DNA of 64,000 bases from CBDDBH01 sp965225625 (GTDB taxonomy: Bacteria > Pseudomonadota > Gammaproteobacteria > JADZEE01). Shown here one piece after another: positions 19,056-27,468 of this stretch. Within the stretch, counting starts at the first letter, position 1, and each line of letters begins with the position of its first letter. The notes below the pieces were generated by a model, which was given only the letters and a program-made list of their open reading frames with translations, made no database searches and was not told the DNA's origin. Location of the stretch: the NCBI GenBank assembly GCA_965225625.1, contig CBDDBH010000032.1, positions 186,001 to 250,000 on the forward strand, given 5' to 3'. Position numbers and translations under genes: made by a program.

Positions 19056-20134
19056 GCGATACCGCCATCGATTACGCCGCACTGGCTGTGGAAATCAAGA
19101 GTTGGGGGCAGGAACTCGGGTTCCAAAAGCTCGGGATTACCGACATCGAACTCGACGAAGCGCAAACACGGCTGACAACGTGGCTGGAGAAGGGATACCA
19201 CGGCACGATGACCTATATGCAACGCCATGGCTCGAAACGCAGTCGCCCGGCATCGCTGGTTGCGGGAACGCAACGAGTTATTACTGCGCGGATGGATTAT
19301 CGCCCGCAGGCCAAGGACACTGATACCGTACTCAATGATCGCGCACTGGGCTTCGTTTCACGTTATGCCCTAGGCAGGGATTACCACAAGGTCCTGCGTG
19401 GCAGACTTAGAGGGCTGGCGTCACGCATCGAGACCCGCGTCCACGACTTCGGTTATCGCGTTTTCGTAGACAGTGCTCCGGTGATGGAAAAAGCGCTCGC
19501 ACGCAAAGCTGGTCTGGGATGGATTGGCAAACACACGAATCTGCTGGATCGCGAGGCTGGCTCCTGGTTTTTTCTAGGCGAGATATTTACCGATCTGCCG
19601 TTGCCGATCGACGAACCGTATCCCGATGACCTATGCGGCAGCTGCAGCGCGTGCATTGATGTTTGTCCAACTCAGGCGATCGTCGCGCCATACCAACTCG
19701 ACGCGCGCCGCTGCATTTCGTATCTAACCATCGAACTTCGAGGCTCGATTCCCGAGGAGCTTCGCGCCCCCATTGGCAACCGCATCTTCGGCTGCGACGA
19801 CTGTCAATTGGTGTGTCCATGGAATCGTTATGCGCAATTATCGGTAGAACCGGATTTTGCTGCTCGCAACGATCTCGACGCCCCGCTGCTGGTGGAGCTT
19901 TTTGCTTGGAGCGAATCGGAATTTCTCAGCCGCACCGAAGGTTCGGCAATACGCAGAATCGGCTATGCCTGTTTCCTGCGCAATATTGCGGTGGCACTGG
20001 GAAATTCGGAAACGACTCCTGCGATTATCAGTGCATTGCAGCAGCGTCGCGAAGACCCGTCGTCGTTGGTGCGTGAACACGTAGCTTGGGCAATTTCCCA
20101 GCACGAATTAAACACTAGTGCTCCAACAACCTAG
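19052..20134 (+). CDS. queG: QueG, epoxyqueuosine reductase
   Basis: Cobalamin-dependent enzyme for the last step of tRNA queuosine synthesis. The 360-aa product has the catalytic Asp in FVDSAPVMEKALA (D140) and two 4Fe-4S motifs: C195, C198, C201, C205 and C221, C248, C251, C255, followed by a C-terminal HEAT-like helical tail. It overlaps the ParA gene by 4 bp. queE and queC at 54.5-55.9 kb supply earlier steps. In many gammaproteobacteria queG pairs with tsaE/nnr instead. Confidence 0.95.
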   Translation: MSDTAIDYAALAVEIKSWGQELGFQKLGITDIELDEAQTRLTTWLEKGYHGTMTYMQRHGSKRSRPASLVAGTQRVITARMDYRPQAKDTDTVLNDRALGFVSRYALGRDYHKVLRGRLRGLASRIETRVHDFGYRVFVDSAPVMEKALARKAGLGWIGKHTNLLDREAGSWFFLGEIFTDLPLPIDEPYPDDLCGSCSACIDVCPTQAIVAPYQLDARRCISYLTIELRGSIPEELRAPIGNRIFGCDDCQLVCPWNRYAQLSVEPDFAARNDLDAPLLVELFAWSESEFLSRTEGSAIRRIGYACFLRNIAVALGNSETTPAIISALQQRREDPSSLVREHVAWAISQHELNTSAPTT

Positions 20135-20235
20135 TACTGATGGAGCACTGGCCGCGAATAAGCTTTGCGCTGATCGGACAAACAGCTTAAGTCGGCTCAA
20201 TACGGGTCAATGTATAATTACAGTCGGATTCCAAT

Positions 20236-22527
20236 ATGCAAGCCGCCGACGTAGATTACGCATTGGACGAGTCGACCTATATGTGGTCGGTTCGGATTTT
20301 CAACACCTTACGCAAAGCGTTGAAAATCAATATTCGTATGCATCACGACGAAGGTCAGGTCGAAGCCGGCGATATATTCCTGTTTAACCACTTCGCCCGC
20401 GTGGAGACCTTTATTCCCCAGTACTTGATTTACCAACACTGTGGCGCTCTGTGCCGCTCTGTAGCCGCACATCAGTTTTTTGTAGAAGGAGACACCTTCT
20501 CAAAATGCCTTACCCGTCTTGGGGCTGTTCCGAACAGCCATCCACGCTTGTTGCCATTTTTGGCCGAAGAGATACTGCGCGGCCGTAAAGTGATTTTTTT
20601 CCCCGAGGGCGGCATGGTCAAGGATCGACGGGTGCTGGACGATCGCGGTAATTTCAGCATCTACTCCCGGCGCGCGTTAGATCGGCGCAAACATCACGCG
20701 GGCGCCGGCGTTTTGGCAACGACGCTGGCAATTTATAAGCGTGCCATCCAACGCGCGGCGGATAACAGCGAATACGCCAGGCTGGAAAACTGGGCTGAAA
20801 GTTTAGGTATGGACGACGTCGAGGCGTTGCTGCAAAGCGCCCAGCGGCCGACGAATATCGTACCTGCGAATATCACCTTCTACCCCATGCGTGTCGATGA
20901 CAACGTGTTGCGTAAGGGTGTTGAACGATTCAACAAAGGGATCAGTAAACGTTCATCCGAAGAGCTGCTGGTGGAAAGTAACTTGCTCTTTAAGGTCACC
21001 GATATGGACATCCGCCTCGGTGATCCGATCGTGCCTCGTATCCGCTGGGGCTGGTGGGAGCGCGTGCTAGTCAATCACCTTGCAACGCGTGCGACCAATC
21101 TTGATGAACTTTTCTCTTTAAGTTTTCTAAAGGGCCGTATTGATAAGCGCGTTTGTAGTCTCGGGCTGAACAGCAGCATACGGAAAGTACGAGATGACTA
21201 CATGCGGCACATGTATGCAGCCGTCACGGTCAACCTCAGCCATATCGCCTCAAGTATCATTCTGCACTTATGCGAACAAGGTGTTGCCGAAGTAGACGCG
21301 CAGGTATTCCACAAAACCTTATACCTGGCGGTGAAATTGCTGCAACGCGAGCCAAGGATCTTTTTACACCGCGGCTTACGTAACCCAGATTCGTACGCGG
21401 GCGTGCTGGATGGCAACTGCCAGGGCTTCAATCAATTTATCGACTCCGCGATGAGGACAGGTCTCGTCAAGCTTGAACGCGGTCGATACTTGTTTGAGGA
21501 AAAGCTGCGCGGTGCGCAAACATTTGACGAGATCCGCCTGGAAAACCCGATTGCCGTGTATGCCAACGAGGTGGCGCCATTATTGGAGATGCGCCGTAGT
21601 GTGGAGGAGGCGATCCGCGGCCAGTCAAATACCGCGGACAACGAGCTAGCGCGGTTGATGTTCGACGATGAAAGACTCAGCTTCGAATGGGATCGCAATT
21701 ATTATTTGAAACCCCGCTACGCTGAAATAAACGCACAGGAGACTGCAACCGAATCCGGCGCTCCGTTCCTGCATGTGCCAAAAAAACAGGGCGCTATCGG
21801 GGTTGTTTTGACGCACGGCTTCCTCGCCTCGCCAGCGGAAACCCGCGCTTTCGGCGAAAAGCTGGCAGATCTAGGCTACGTCGTAGTCGGCGTCCGCTTG
21901 AAGGGGCATGGGGCTTCACCTTGGGATCTGCGTGAGCGCAGCTGGGAGGATTGGCTGCGCTCTGTGCAGTGCGGCTACCGGATCCTGGAGCGCTTAACCA
22001 AAAGAATTTGTCTCGTTGGATTTTCCACCGGCGGGGCGTTGTCACTGATCCATGCAGCGACCAAACCACTGGCGCTGGCAGGTGTTGTTAGCGTGTCAGC
22101 GCCAATTAAAGTCAGAAACCGAAACCTGGTATTCGTACCGTTAGTGTATGGCGCGAACAAAGTAGTGCGCTGGGTATCCTCCTATGAAGGCGTGCTGCCT
22201 TTTCGCAGGAACGAATCCGAACACCCGCACATCAACTATCGCAATGTTCCGATCCGCGGATTACACGAATTCCGCCGGGTGACGGAGCGTTTGAAAGATT
22301 GTCTGCCCGACGTGAAGTGTCCGGTTTTGATCGTGCAGTCGACGCACGACCACATTGTAAATCCTGACAGTACCAAGCAAATACAGACCACGCTGGGCAG
22401 CGAGACCAAGCGGGTCGCCATGATCCCGTCGGAACGGCATGGCATTCTGAACGAAGACCTGGGTAATACGCACGCGGAAATATTGAACTTTCTAGGCGAA
22501 CTCGAGGCGGAAAATTCAGCGCCGTAG
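20236..22527 (+). CDS. Fusion protein: GPAT/PlsC-like acyltransferase + alpha/beta hydrolase
   Basis: A 763-aa protein with two enzyme modules. The N-terminal module (about 30-300) looks like a phospholipid acyltransferase: NHFARVE (N51, H52, E57; an HX4E form of the usual HX4D) and FFPEGG (121-126). A helical middle (about 310-500) has no recognisable domain. The C-terminal module (about 515-755) is a monoglyceride-lipase-like hydrolase with THGFLASP, nucleophile elbow GFSTGG (S597), probable acid D705 and H735. No signal peptide. Possibly glycerolipid remodelling; substrates are unknown. Confidence 0.82.
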   Translation: MQAADVDYALDESTYMWSVRIFNTLRKALKINIRMHHDEGQVEAGDIFLFNHFARVETFIPQYLIYQHCGALCRSVAAHQFFVEGDTFSKCLTRLGAVPNSHPRLLPFLAEEILRGRKVIFFPEGGMVKDRRVLDDRGNFSIYSRRALDRRKHHAGAGVLATTLAIYKRAIQRAADNSEYARLENWAESLGMDDVEALLQSAQRPTNIVPANITFYPMRVDDNVLRKGVERFNKGISKRSSEELLVESNLLFKVTDMDIRLGDPIVPRIRWGWWERVLVNHLATRATNLDELFSLSFLKGRIDKRVCSLGLNSSIRKVRDDYMRHMYAAVTVNLSHIASSIILHLCEQGVAEVDAQVFHKTLYLAVKLLQREPRIFLHRGLRNPDSYAGVLDGNCQGFNQFIDSAMRTGLVKLERGRYLFEEKLRGAQTFDEIRLENPIAVYANEVAPLLEMRRSVEEAIRGQSNTADNELARLMFDDERLSFEWDRNYYLKPRYAEINAQETATESGAPFLHVPKKQGAIGVVLTHGFLASPAETRAFGEKLADLGYVVVGVRLKGHGASPWDLRERSWEDWLRSVQCGYRILERLTKRICLVGFSTGGALSLIHAATKPLALAGVVSVSAPIKVRNRNLVFVPLVYGANKVVRWVSSYEGVLPFRRNESEHPHINYRNVPIRGLHEFRRVTERLKDCLPDVKCPVLIVQSTHDHIVNPDSTKQIQTTLGSETKRVAMIPSERHGILNEDLGNTHAEILNFLGELEAENSAP

Positions 22528-22616
22528 GCATTTTTTTCCCCTGCTCTAACACCCTGCCCGCGAGCGGGCGAGAAACAATCGAGGTGCTGTCGTGGTGTCA
22601 GTGCAAGACGGCTGCG

Positions 22617-23800
22617 CTAAATGATCCCGGCGCTGCTCAGTTCGTCCATCTCAGTAACCGTCAAACCCAATACACCCGTAAAGATCTGGTCATTGTGCGA
22701 ACCAAGCGTGGGTCCTGGAGTGAAAGTTGCGCCCGGAGTTTCACTCAATATCGGTGGTATCGCGGGTATTTTCAGCGGTTCTCCATCGATTTCCACTTGT
22801 TGGAACAACCCGCGCGCGTTGAAGTGGGGATCTTCAAACATGTCAGCAACGCTGTAGATCGGTCCGGCCGGGACACTCGCCTCTTCCAGCAACGCCAAAG
22901 CCTGAGTGGAAGTCATTGAGCTTGTCCACAACGCGATAGCCTCATCGAGTTCGGGTTCATGCTCTACACGTCCCGCGTTGCTCGCCAGGCGCGGATCTTC
23001 CGCCAGATCCGTGCGCCCCATGCACTGCATGAAACGTTTGAATATCGAGTCACCGTTACCACCAATGACGACGAATTTCCCATCGCTGCAACGATATGTG
23101 TTGGTCGGCACGATGCCGGTTAAGGTAGAACCGGAAGGCTCACGGATCACACCGGCACCGTCATATTCGGGGACGACGCCTTCGAGCAGATTGAATACTG
23201 AGTCAAGTATTGCGCAGTCTACAACCTGACCGCTGCCTCCGGCTTGCCGCCGAATATACGCCAGCAAGATCCCGAGCGCCGCGTGCAGGCCGGCGAGGGT
23301 ATCGCCAATACTCAGGTTCGGCCGTACCGGGGCTTCACCGGGAAAACCGTTAACATAACGAAAGCCCCCCATGCCTTCACAAACGGAGGCGAAACCGGGC
23401 CTGGAGGCATACGGACCCGTCTGTCCATAGCCCGATACCCGAGCGTAAATGAGGGCCGGGTTGTCCTGTTTTAGTTGCTCGGGCCCGGTCGGAAATTTTC
23501 GATCAGCACATCGGATTTAAGGGCCAGCTGTTTGGCCAGATCGCGGCCCTCGTCGGTTCGCAGATTCAGCGTGACGCTTTTCTTGTTGCGCGCCAGCGAG
23601 TGCCACCACAACGAGGTCCCGTTCTTGAGGACCCGCCAGCCGCGGATCGGATCACCGCTACCTGGCGGCTCGACCTTGATAACTTCAGCACCGAAATAGG
23701 CGAGTATGCAACCCGCAAAGGGACCGGCCAGCAACTGGCCCATCTCCAGCACGCGAACACCGTCCAGAGGCCGCTCGTTTCGGGATGCGTCACTGCTCAT
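22617..23800 (-). pseudogene. Class III (CaiB/BaiF) acyl-CoA transferase, frameshifted
   Basis: The ATG at 23800 has a strong AAGGGG ribosome site and opens a CaiB/BaiF N-terminus (GVRVLEMGQLLAGPFAGC, VIKVEPPGSGD, ENFRPG). The frame stops near 23471, but the neighbouring frame continues at once with PEQLKQDNPALIYARVSGYGQ and runs to 22617 (NLSIGDTLAGLHAALG). From family memory about eight residues are also missing at the junction, where relatives read ENFRPGTLERWGLGPEQ, so the net loss would be about 25 bp. Either a pseudogene or an assembly error. Convergent with the fusion gene. Confidence 0.85.
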
Positions 23801-23812
23801 AGATTTGACCCC

Positions 23813-24529
23813 TTAAATCAATTGTTCGACACGGGTGGAAATTCGCCCCAATAAATCTTCCATCGCAATATTAGCTTGGCTAAAACATTCAGTGACCTCA
23901 AGAATTTCACCTGAGCTTTGAATATAGGTGCCTGCCGTCCGTAGCTCGGCGGCGCTAACGTCGATGATCGTGCTCGCGTGTTCGCGAGCCATTTCGAGAT
24001 GAAACTGTAAACCGATTACACATTCTCCGTATGAGAACGCCTGCTGCTCGCAGGCCACACTGCGCGCTAAATGTACCGAACCATGCGGTAGCTCAAAGGT
24101 ATCACCATGCCAATGTAATACCGGTAACTCACCGCCGAGGAAACCACTATAGGCAGTAGAATCACAGTCTGGTGTTTCCGTCACTGGATACCAGCCAATC
24201 TCCATTTCAGTATTCGCATAAACGCGTGCACCCAACGCTGCGGCAATCAATTGCGCACCCAGGCAAATACCTAACATTGCTTTGTCTGCGTCCAGCGCAG
24301 CACATAGGCATTTGTGTTCGTCTGCCAGCCAGGGGTACTCGCGCAAGTCCGCTGCACCCATGGGGCCGCCCATCACGATCAGGCAATCGAATTCATCCGG
24401 TTGCGGCAACGGGTCGGACTCATACAGGCGGGTCCGCGCCTGGGTGTGGCCCTTACCTGCAGCCCATTGCGCGATCGTTGCCGGCCCCTCGAAGGGCACA
24501 TGCTGTAAATAATGTATACGCATCACCAC
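23813..24529 (-). CDS. Class I glutamine amidotransferase domain protein (GMP synthase-like)
   Basis: A stand-alone 238-aa GATase1 protein. The nucleophile elbow is LGICLGAQ (C89) and the other triad members are in FHLEM (H177, E179), so it should hydrolyse glutamine or gamma-glutamyl compounds. Proteins of this type are often annotated as GMP synthase homologues although they lack the synthetase domain. ATG 24523 is an alternative start. It lies 12 bp upstream of the broken CoA-transferase, probably in one transcript. The substrate is not known. Confidence 0.85.
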   Translation of the reverse strand: MVMRIHYLQHVPFEGPATIAQWAAGKGHTQARTRLYESDPLPQPDEFDCLIVMGGPMGAADLREYPWLADEHKCLCAALDADKAMLGICLGAQLIAAALGARVYANTEMEIGWYPVTETPDCDSTAYSGFLGGELPVLHWHGDTFELPHGSVHLARSVACEQQAFSYGECVIGLQFHLEMAREHASTIIDVSAAELRTAGTYIQSSGEILEVTECFSQANIAMEDLLGRISTRVEQLI

Positions 24530-24580
24530 GACTACCCGGACTATTAGGCGGCCGGGCAGAATACCACGACTGAGCCTCCG

Positions 24581-25396
24581 TCAAATGAGACTATTCAGCC
24601 ATCCGCTGACGCGTTTAACCAGTTCATCGGCATTGCCGGTGAAACGGTGATCAGCGCCCACTATTTCGATGCGCCGGTAATCCGATTGCGTGCGCCGTCG
24701 TGCGGCTAACGCACGCTCGGTAACGGCGGTGCGGATCTGGCTTTCGTCGAGAGAACCGAAAACGTCGAGAAACGGCACATCGCCTGAATTATCAGCCTGA
24801 TGTAGACCAATGGCAGTAAAGGCGAAAAGCTTAGGCGTAGCTGGATCGACAAAACAAATCAGACTAGCGCTGGCTCCCGTGCCGTAACCAACCACGGCCA
24901 GCCGTGCGAAATCTTGGGCCTGCACATGCGACAGGGCGAGGCGGATACGGGCGACCGCGAGGCTCTGAACCGCTTCATAATCACCGCGGGAGGAGCCTGC
25001 TGCCAGCAGCGGTAACTGCGGCGAGAATACTGCCCAGCCGGCGGCCACCAGCGCCTGACGCAACGGTCGTATCACCTCTGACCAGTCTGGGTGGGCACCC
25101 ATATCGTGTAACAACACGACCACACCGTTCACCTCCGGCGTTTCGGCGGCTGCAAAAAACGCAGGAAATGCTTCGCCTTGCGGATCCAGCCAGGTAAGTT
25201 CCAGCACCGTGCGACGCTCGGCTATTTGCAGTGCCAGAGCGCGCTCGCGTTCAAGATCGGCTAGCGGCTTCGCTTCTCGCTCTATTGCGGTAGATTGTGT
25301 TTGCAGGTCGGCAGCCGTCACCGGCGGTACCATCAGGCACAGGCAAACCAGCGCGTGCAGCACTGCTAAACCCCGCGGCGATCGTGTATTCAACAT
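24581..25396 (-). CDS. DUF3530-like exported alpha/beta-hydrolase-fold protein
   Basis: A 271-aa protein with a Sec signal peptide (hydrophobic core about 10-25, cut near VTAAD). The fold is alpha/beta-hydrolase: GVVVLLHDMGAHPDW, AGWAVFSPQLPL, VVGYGTGASASL and a late AD-H (VGADHRF). The nucleophile elbow position reads GYGTG, Thr instead of Ser, so hydrolase activity is doubtful. This matches the DUF3530 pattern as I remember it. It is the first gene of a minus-strand group with the amidotransferase and CoA-transferase, separated by 51 bp. Confidence 0.72.
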   Translation of the reverse strand: MLNTRSPRGLAVLHALVCLCLMVPPVTAADLQTQSTAIEREAKPLADLERERALALQIAERRTVLELTWLDPQGEAFPAFFAAAETPEVNGVVVLLHDMGAHPDWSEVIRPLRQALVAAGWAVFSPQLPLLAAGSSRGDYEAVQSLAVARIRLALSHVQAQDFARLAVVGYGTGASASLICFVDPATPKLFAFTAIGLHQADNSGDVPFLDVFGSLDESQIRTAVTERALAARRRTQSDYRRIEIVGADHRFTGNADELVKRVSGWLNSLI

Positions 25397-25452
25397 GGGA
25401 TCAACACCTGAAAGCTGGCTATAGTAGTTATCGGGCCAGCCACATCGTTTCT

Positions 25453-25859
25453 TTAGCCCGCATATTTCATGAAGGATCCTGGATGCTCGCGCAGGACGCG
25501 TGCGGCTGAGCGCCGCGCGATGCGGTACAACGTGCGTTTGTCATCCGTTGACACCGAACCTTTACAACATCTGAGTTTCACCCGCATCGCGCGGCGTGAC
25601 CGCCAGGGATGGCGGAAATGCAGACCATGCTCGACTGCACGGATGCAGGAGGTAGGGCGAAGCACGCCTGCAGGGATGCAGGCGATAGAACGACGCAGGA
25701 GCCAAAGTCGAAGAGCCAGAGCCGACGAGTCCATGGATGGACGAGGTAGAACGACGCAGGAGGCCAAAGTTGACGAGTCCATGGATGGACGAGGTAGAAC
25801 GACGCAGGAGGCCAAAGTCGAGCAGCCTTTGTCTGCCCTTCATGCAATATGCAGGTTAG
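25453..25859 (+). repeat. Repeat element copy A: 407-bp MITE-like element with TIRs and CANGGATG hairpins
   Basis: Bounded by 23-bp imperfect inverted repeats, 25453-25475 and 25837-25859 (19 of 23 match). The 3' two thirds are nearly identical to copy B at 34396-34812. Inside are five hairpins on the + strand whose loops all read CANGGATG: 25600-25615, 25635-25648, 25665-25684, 25729-25742 and 25777-25790. The last two lie in a 48-bp tandem duplication (25724-25819). Open frames across it are low-complexity and differ between copies, so I treat it as non-coding. No target-site duplication is evident. Confidence 0.88.
25724..25819 (+). repeat. 48-bp tandem repeat, two units, within element A
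   Basis: The units 25724-25771 and 25772-25819 are identical except for the last base. Each holds one GTCC-ATGGAT-GGAC hairpin followed by GAGGTAGAACGACGCAGGAG. Element B has only one unit at the matching place, so the unit number varies between copies. Confidence 0.93.
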
Positions 25860-25952
25860 CCAGCCGATGGCGCCCCGGGCTTGTACAGCGGGCTCGGCTG
25901 CATTTAGTTTGGTGATCAGTTAAAGTGCCGCCTCCCGGATGAGCCTGCGCCG

Positions 25953-26627
25953 ATGTCGGAGCCTTTAATAGCCGCTTCAATTCTGTCTGCGGATTTCGCG
26001 CGTCTGGGCGAGGATGTGACCGCTGTGCTGCAAGCCGGCGCCGATCTGGTTCACTTCGACGTTATGGATAACCACTATGTACCGAATCTCACGATCGGTC
26101 CGGTGGTGTGCAAAGCGCTGCGCGATTATGGAATCAAGGCGCCAATCGACGTGCACCTGATGGTCAAACCCGTGGATCGACTCATCAGCGATTTCGCGCA
26201 AGCCGGTGCCAGCTACATCACGTTTCATCCGGAAGCCAGCGATCACGTCGACCGGTCTTTGCAGTTGATCCGCGATGCAGGCTGTAAAGCGGGGTTGGTG
26301 TTCAACCCGGGCACCGCGCTGACGCACTTGGATTACGTTATCGACAAGTTAGACATGATCCTGCTCATGAGCGTAAATCCCGGCTTCGCCGGCCAGTCAT
26401 TCATCCCGTCGGTGCTAGGCAAACTAAGTCAGGCACGAGAACTGATTGGCAACCACGATATTCGCTTGGAGATCGACGGTGGGGTCAAGGTGAATAACAT
26501 CGCCGCGATTGCCGCGGCGGGAGCCGACACCTTCGTTGCGGGCTCGGCTATTTTCGGCAGCCCAGACTATGCAGATACCATAAGTCAGATGCGAGCCGCG
26601 CTAAGCAAGCAAATTGAGCATCGCTAA
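25953..26627 (+). CDS. rpe: Ribulose-phosphate 3-epimerase
   Basis: Interconverts ribulose-5-P and xylulose-5-P in the pentose phosphate pathway. The 224-aa TIM barrel has the metal-site strings HFDVMDNHYVPN (H34, D36), DVHLMV, VNPGFAGQSF and EIDGGVK. ATG 25953 gives the canonical MSEPLIAASILSADF start; the ribosome site is weak. The 93 bp upstream separate it from repeat element A. In relatives rpe leads into gph-trpE-trpG-trpD-trpC; here trpC follows directly after 36 bp. Confidence 0.96.
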   Translation: MSEPLIAASILSADFARLGEDVTAVLQAGADLVHFDVMDNHYVPNLTIGPVVCKALRDYGIKAPIDVHLMVKPVDRLISDFAQAGASYITFHPEASDHVDRSLQLIRDAGCKAGLVFNPGTALTHLDYVIDKLDMILLMSVNPGFAGQSFIPSVLGKLSQARELIGNHDIRLEIDGGVKVNNIAAIAAAGADTFVAGSAIFGSPDYADTISQMRAALSKQIEHR

Positions 26628-26663
26628 CGCTCACCCTCGGCGCTGATTTCGGGCCGCGAAAAC

Positions 26664-27464
26664 GTGAACACCACATCCGACATTCTCTCCGATATCGTGC
26701 AGCACAAAATGCACGAGGTTACGTTGAAGAAGCGGCGCCAACCGCTGGAGCTGCTGCAACAACAACTCGACCAGGCCCCGCCGTGCCGTCCATTTGCGCA
26801 GACTTTAACGGCGCTGGCCGGTACCGGAGAGCTGGCGATCATTGCTGAATGCAAGAAGGCCTCGCCAGGCCGTGGCATCATCCGGCGAAATTATGACGCG
26901 GCGCAGATTGCCCGCGACTATGAAAGCGCCGGGGCCGCATGCGTTTCTGTACTCACCGACCAGCGCTATTTTCAGGGCGACTTTGAACATCTGGCAGCGG
27001 TACGCTCTGCCTGTTCTCTACCTTTGCTTGCCAAGGATTTCATCATAGATCCCTATCAGGTTTTTGAGGCGAGGCTGGCGGGCGCCGACTGCATCTTAAT
27101 AATGGCGGCTTGCCTGTCTGATGTGGCCATGCGGGATCTTGCGCAGCTAGCGGGCGATCTGGAAATGGATGTCCTGGTGGAAATTCACGACCGGGAAGAA
27201 CTTGAACGTGGTCTGTTACTACGCACGCCACTAATCGGCATCAACAATCGCGATCCGCGAACCTTCCGTGCCGACGTGCAGACTACGGTCAATTTGCTGC
27301 TTGATATCTTTCCCGATCGAACGATTGTGACCGAAAGCGGGATAACGACGCGTGAGGACATTGCACTGATGCGTAGAAACAGCGTCAACGCATTTCTGGT
27401 GGGTGAAGCCTTCATGACTGCGACGGAGCCAGGGGCGAAGTTGCGCGAGCTATTCTTCGACTGA
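26664..27464 (+). CDS. trpC: Indole-3-glycerol phosphate synthase
   Basis: Converts CdRP to indole-3-glycerol phosphate in tryptophan synthesis. The 266-aa monofunctional enzyme has the catalytic strings IAECKKASPG, LAKDFIIDPYQ, VLVEIHDREEL, GINNRDPRTF and VTESGI. The GTG start at 26664 lacks a clear ribosome site. No trpD, trpG or trpE is upstream. The TGA stop lies 4 bp before a solo element terminus that fills the gap to the convergent aldolase gene. Confidence 0.96.
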   Translation: MNTTSDILSDIVQHKMHEVTLKKRRQPLELLQQQLDQAPPCRPFAQTLTALAGTGELAIIAECKKASPGRGIIRRNYDAAQIARDYESAGAACVSVLTDQRYFQGDFEHLAAVRSACSLPLLAKDFIIDPYQVFEARLAGADCILIMAACLSDVAMRDLAQLAGDLEMDVLVEIHDREELERGLLLRTPLIGINNRDPRTFRADVQTTVNLLLDIFPDRTIVTESGITTREDIALMRRNSVNAFLVGEAFMTATEPGAKLRELFFD

Positions 27465-27468
27465 TACG

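Noticed and set aside
20228..20246. CAATATGCAAGCC before the fusion gene as an element terminus.
   Set aside because: Only about nine consecutive bases match; chance similarity.
22556..22569. GCCCGC-GA-GCGGGC as an intrinsic terminator between the fusion gene and the CoA-transferase.
   Set aside because: No U-tract follows the stem on either strand; the T-run at 22531-22537 precedes it.
23801..23818. TGACCCCTT near the CoA-transferase start as a relic of the 9019-9084 palindrome.
   Set aside because: On the minus strand it reads AAGGGGTCA at the right distance before the ATG and is better explained as the ribosome binding site; no inverted partner is present.
25724..25819. Short CRISPR-like repeat.
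   Set aside because: Two adjacent units with no spacer between them and no cas genes in the window.
25453..25915. Open frames of 89-148 codons across repeat element A (and similar ones in element B).
   Set aside because: They run through the hairpin array on both strands, are low-complexity (repeated SMDSS, PRPS or DGRGRTTQ strings), lack ribosome sites and are not maintained between the copies. They reflect repeat structure, not genes.
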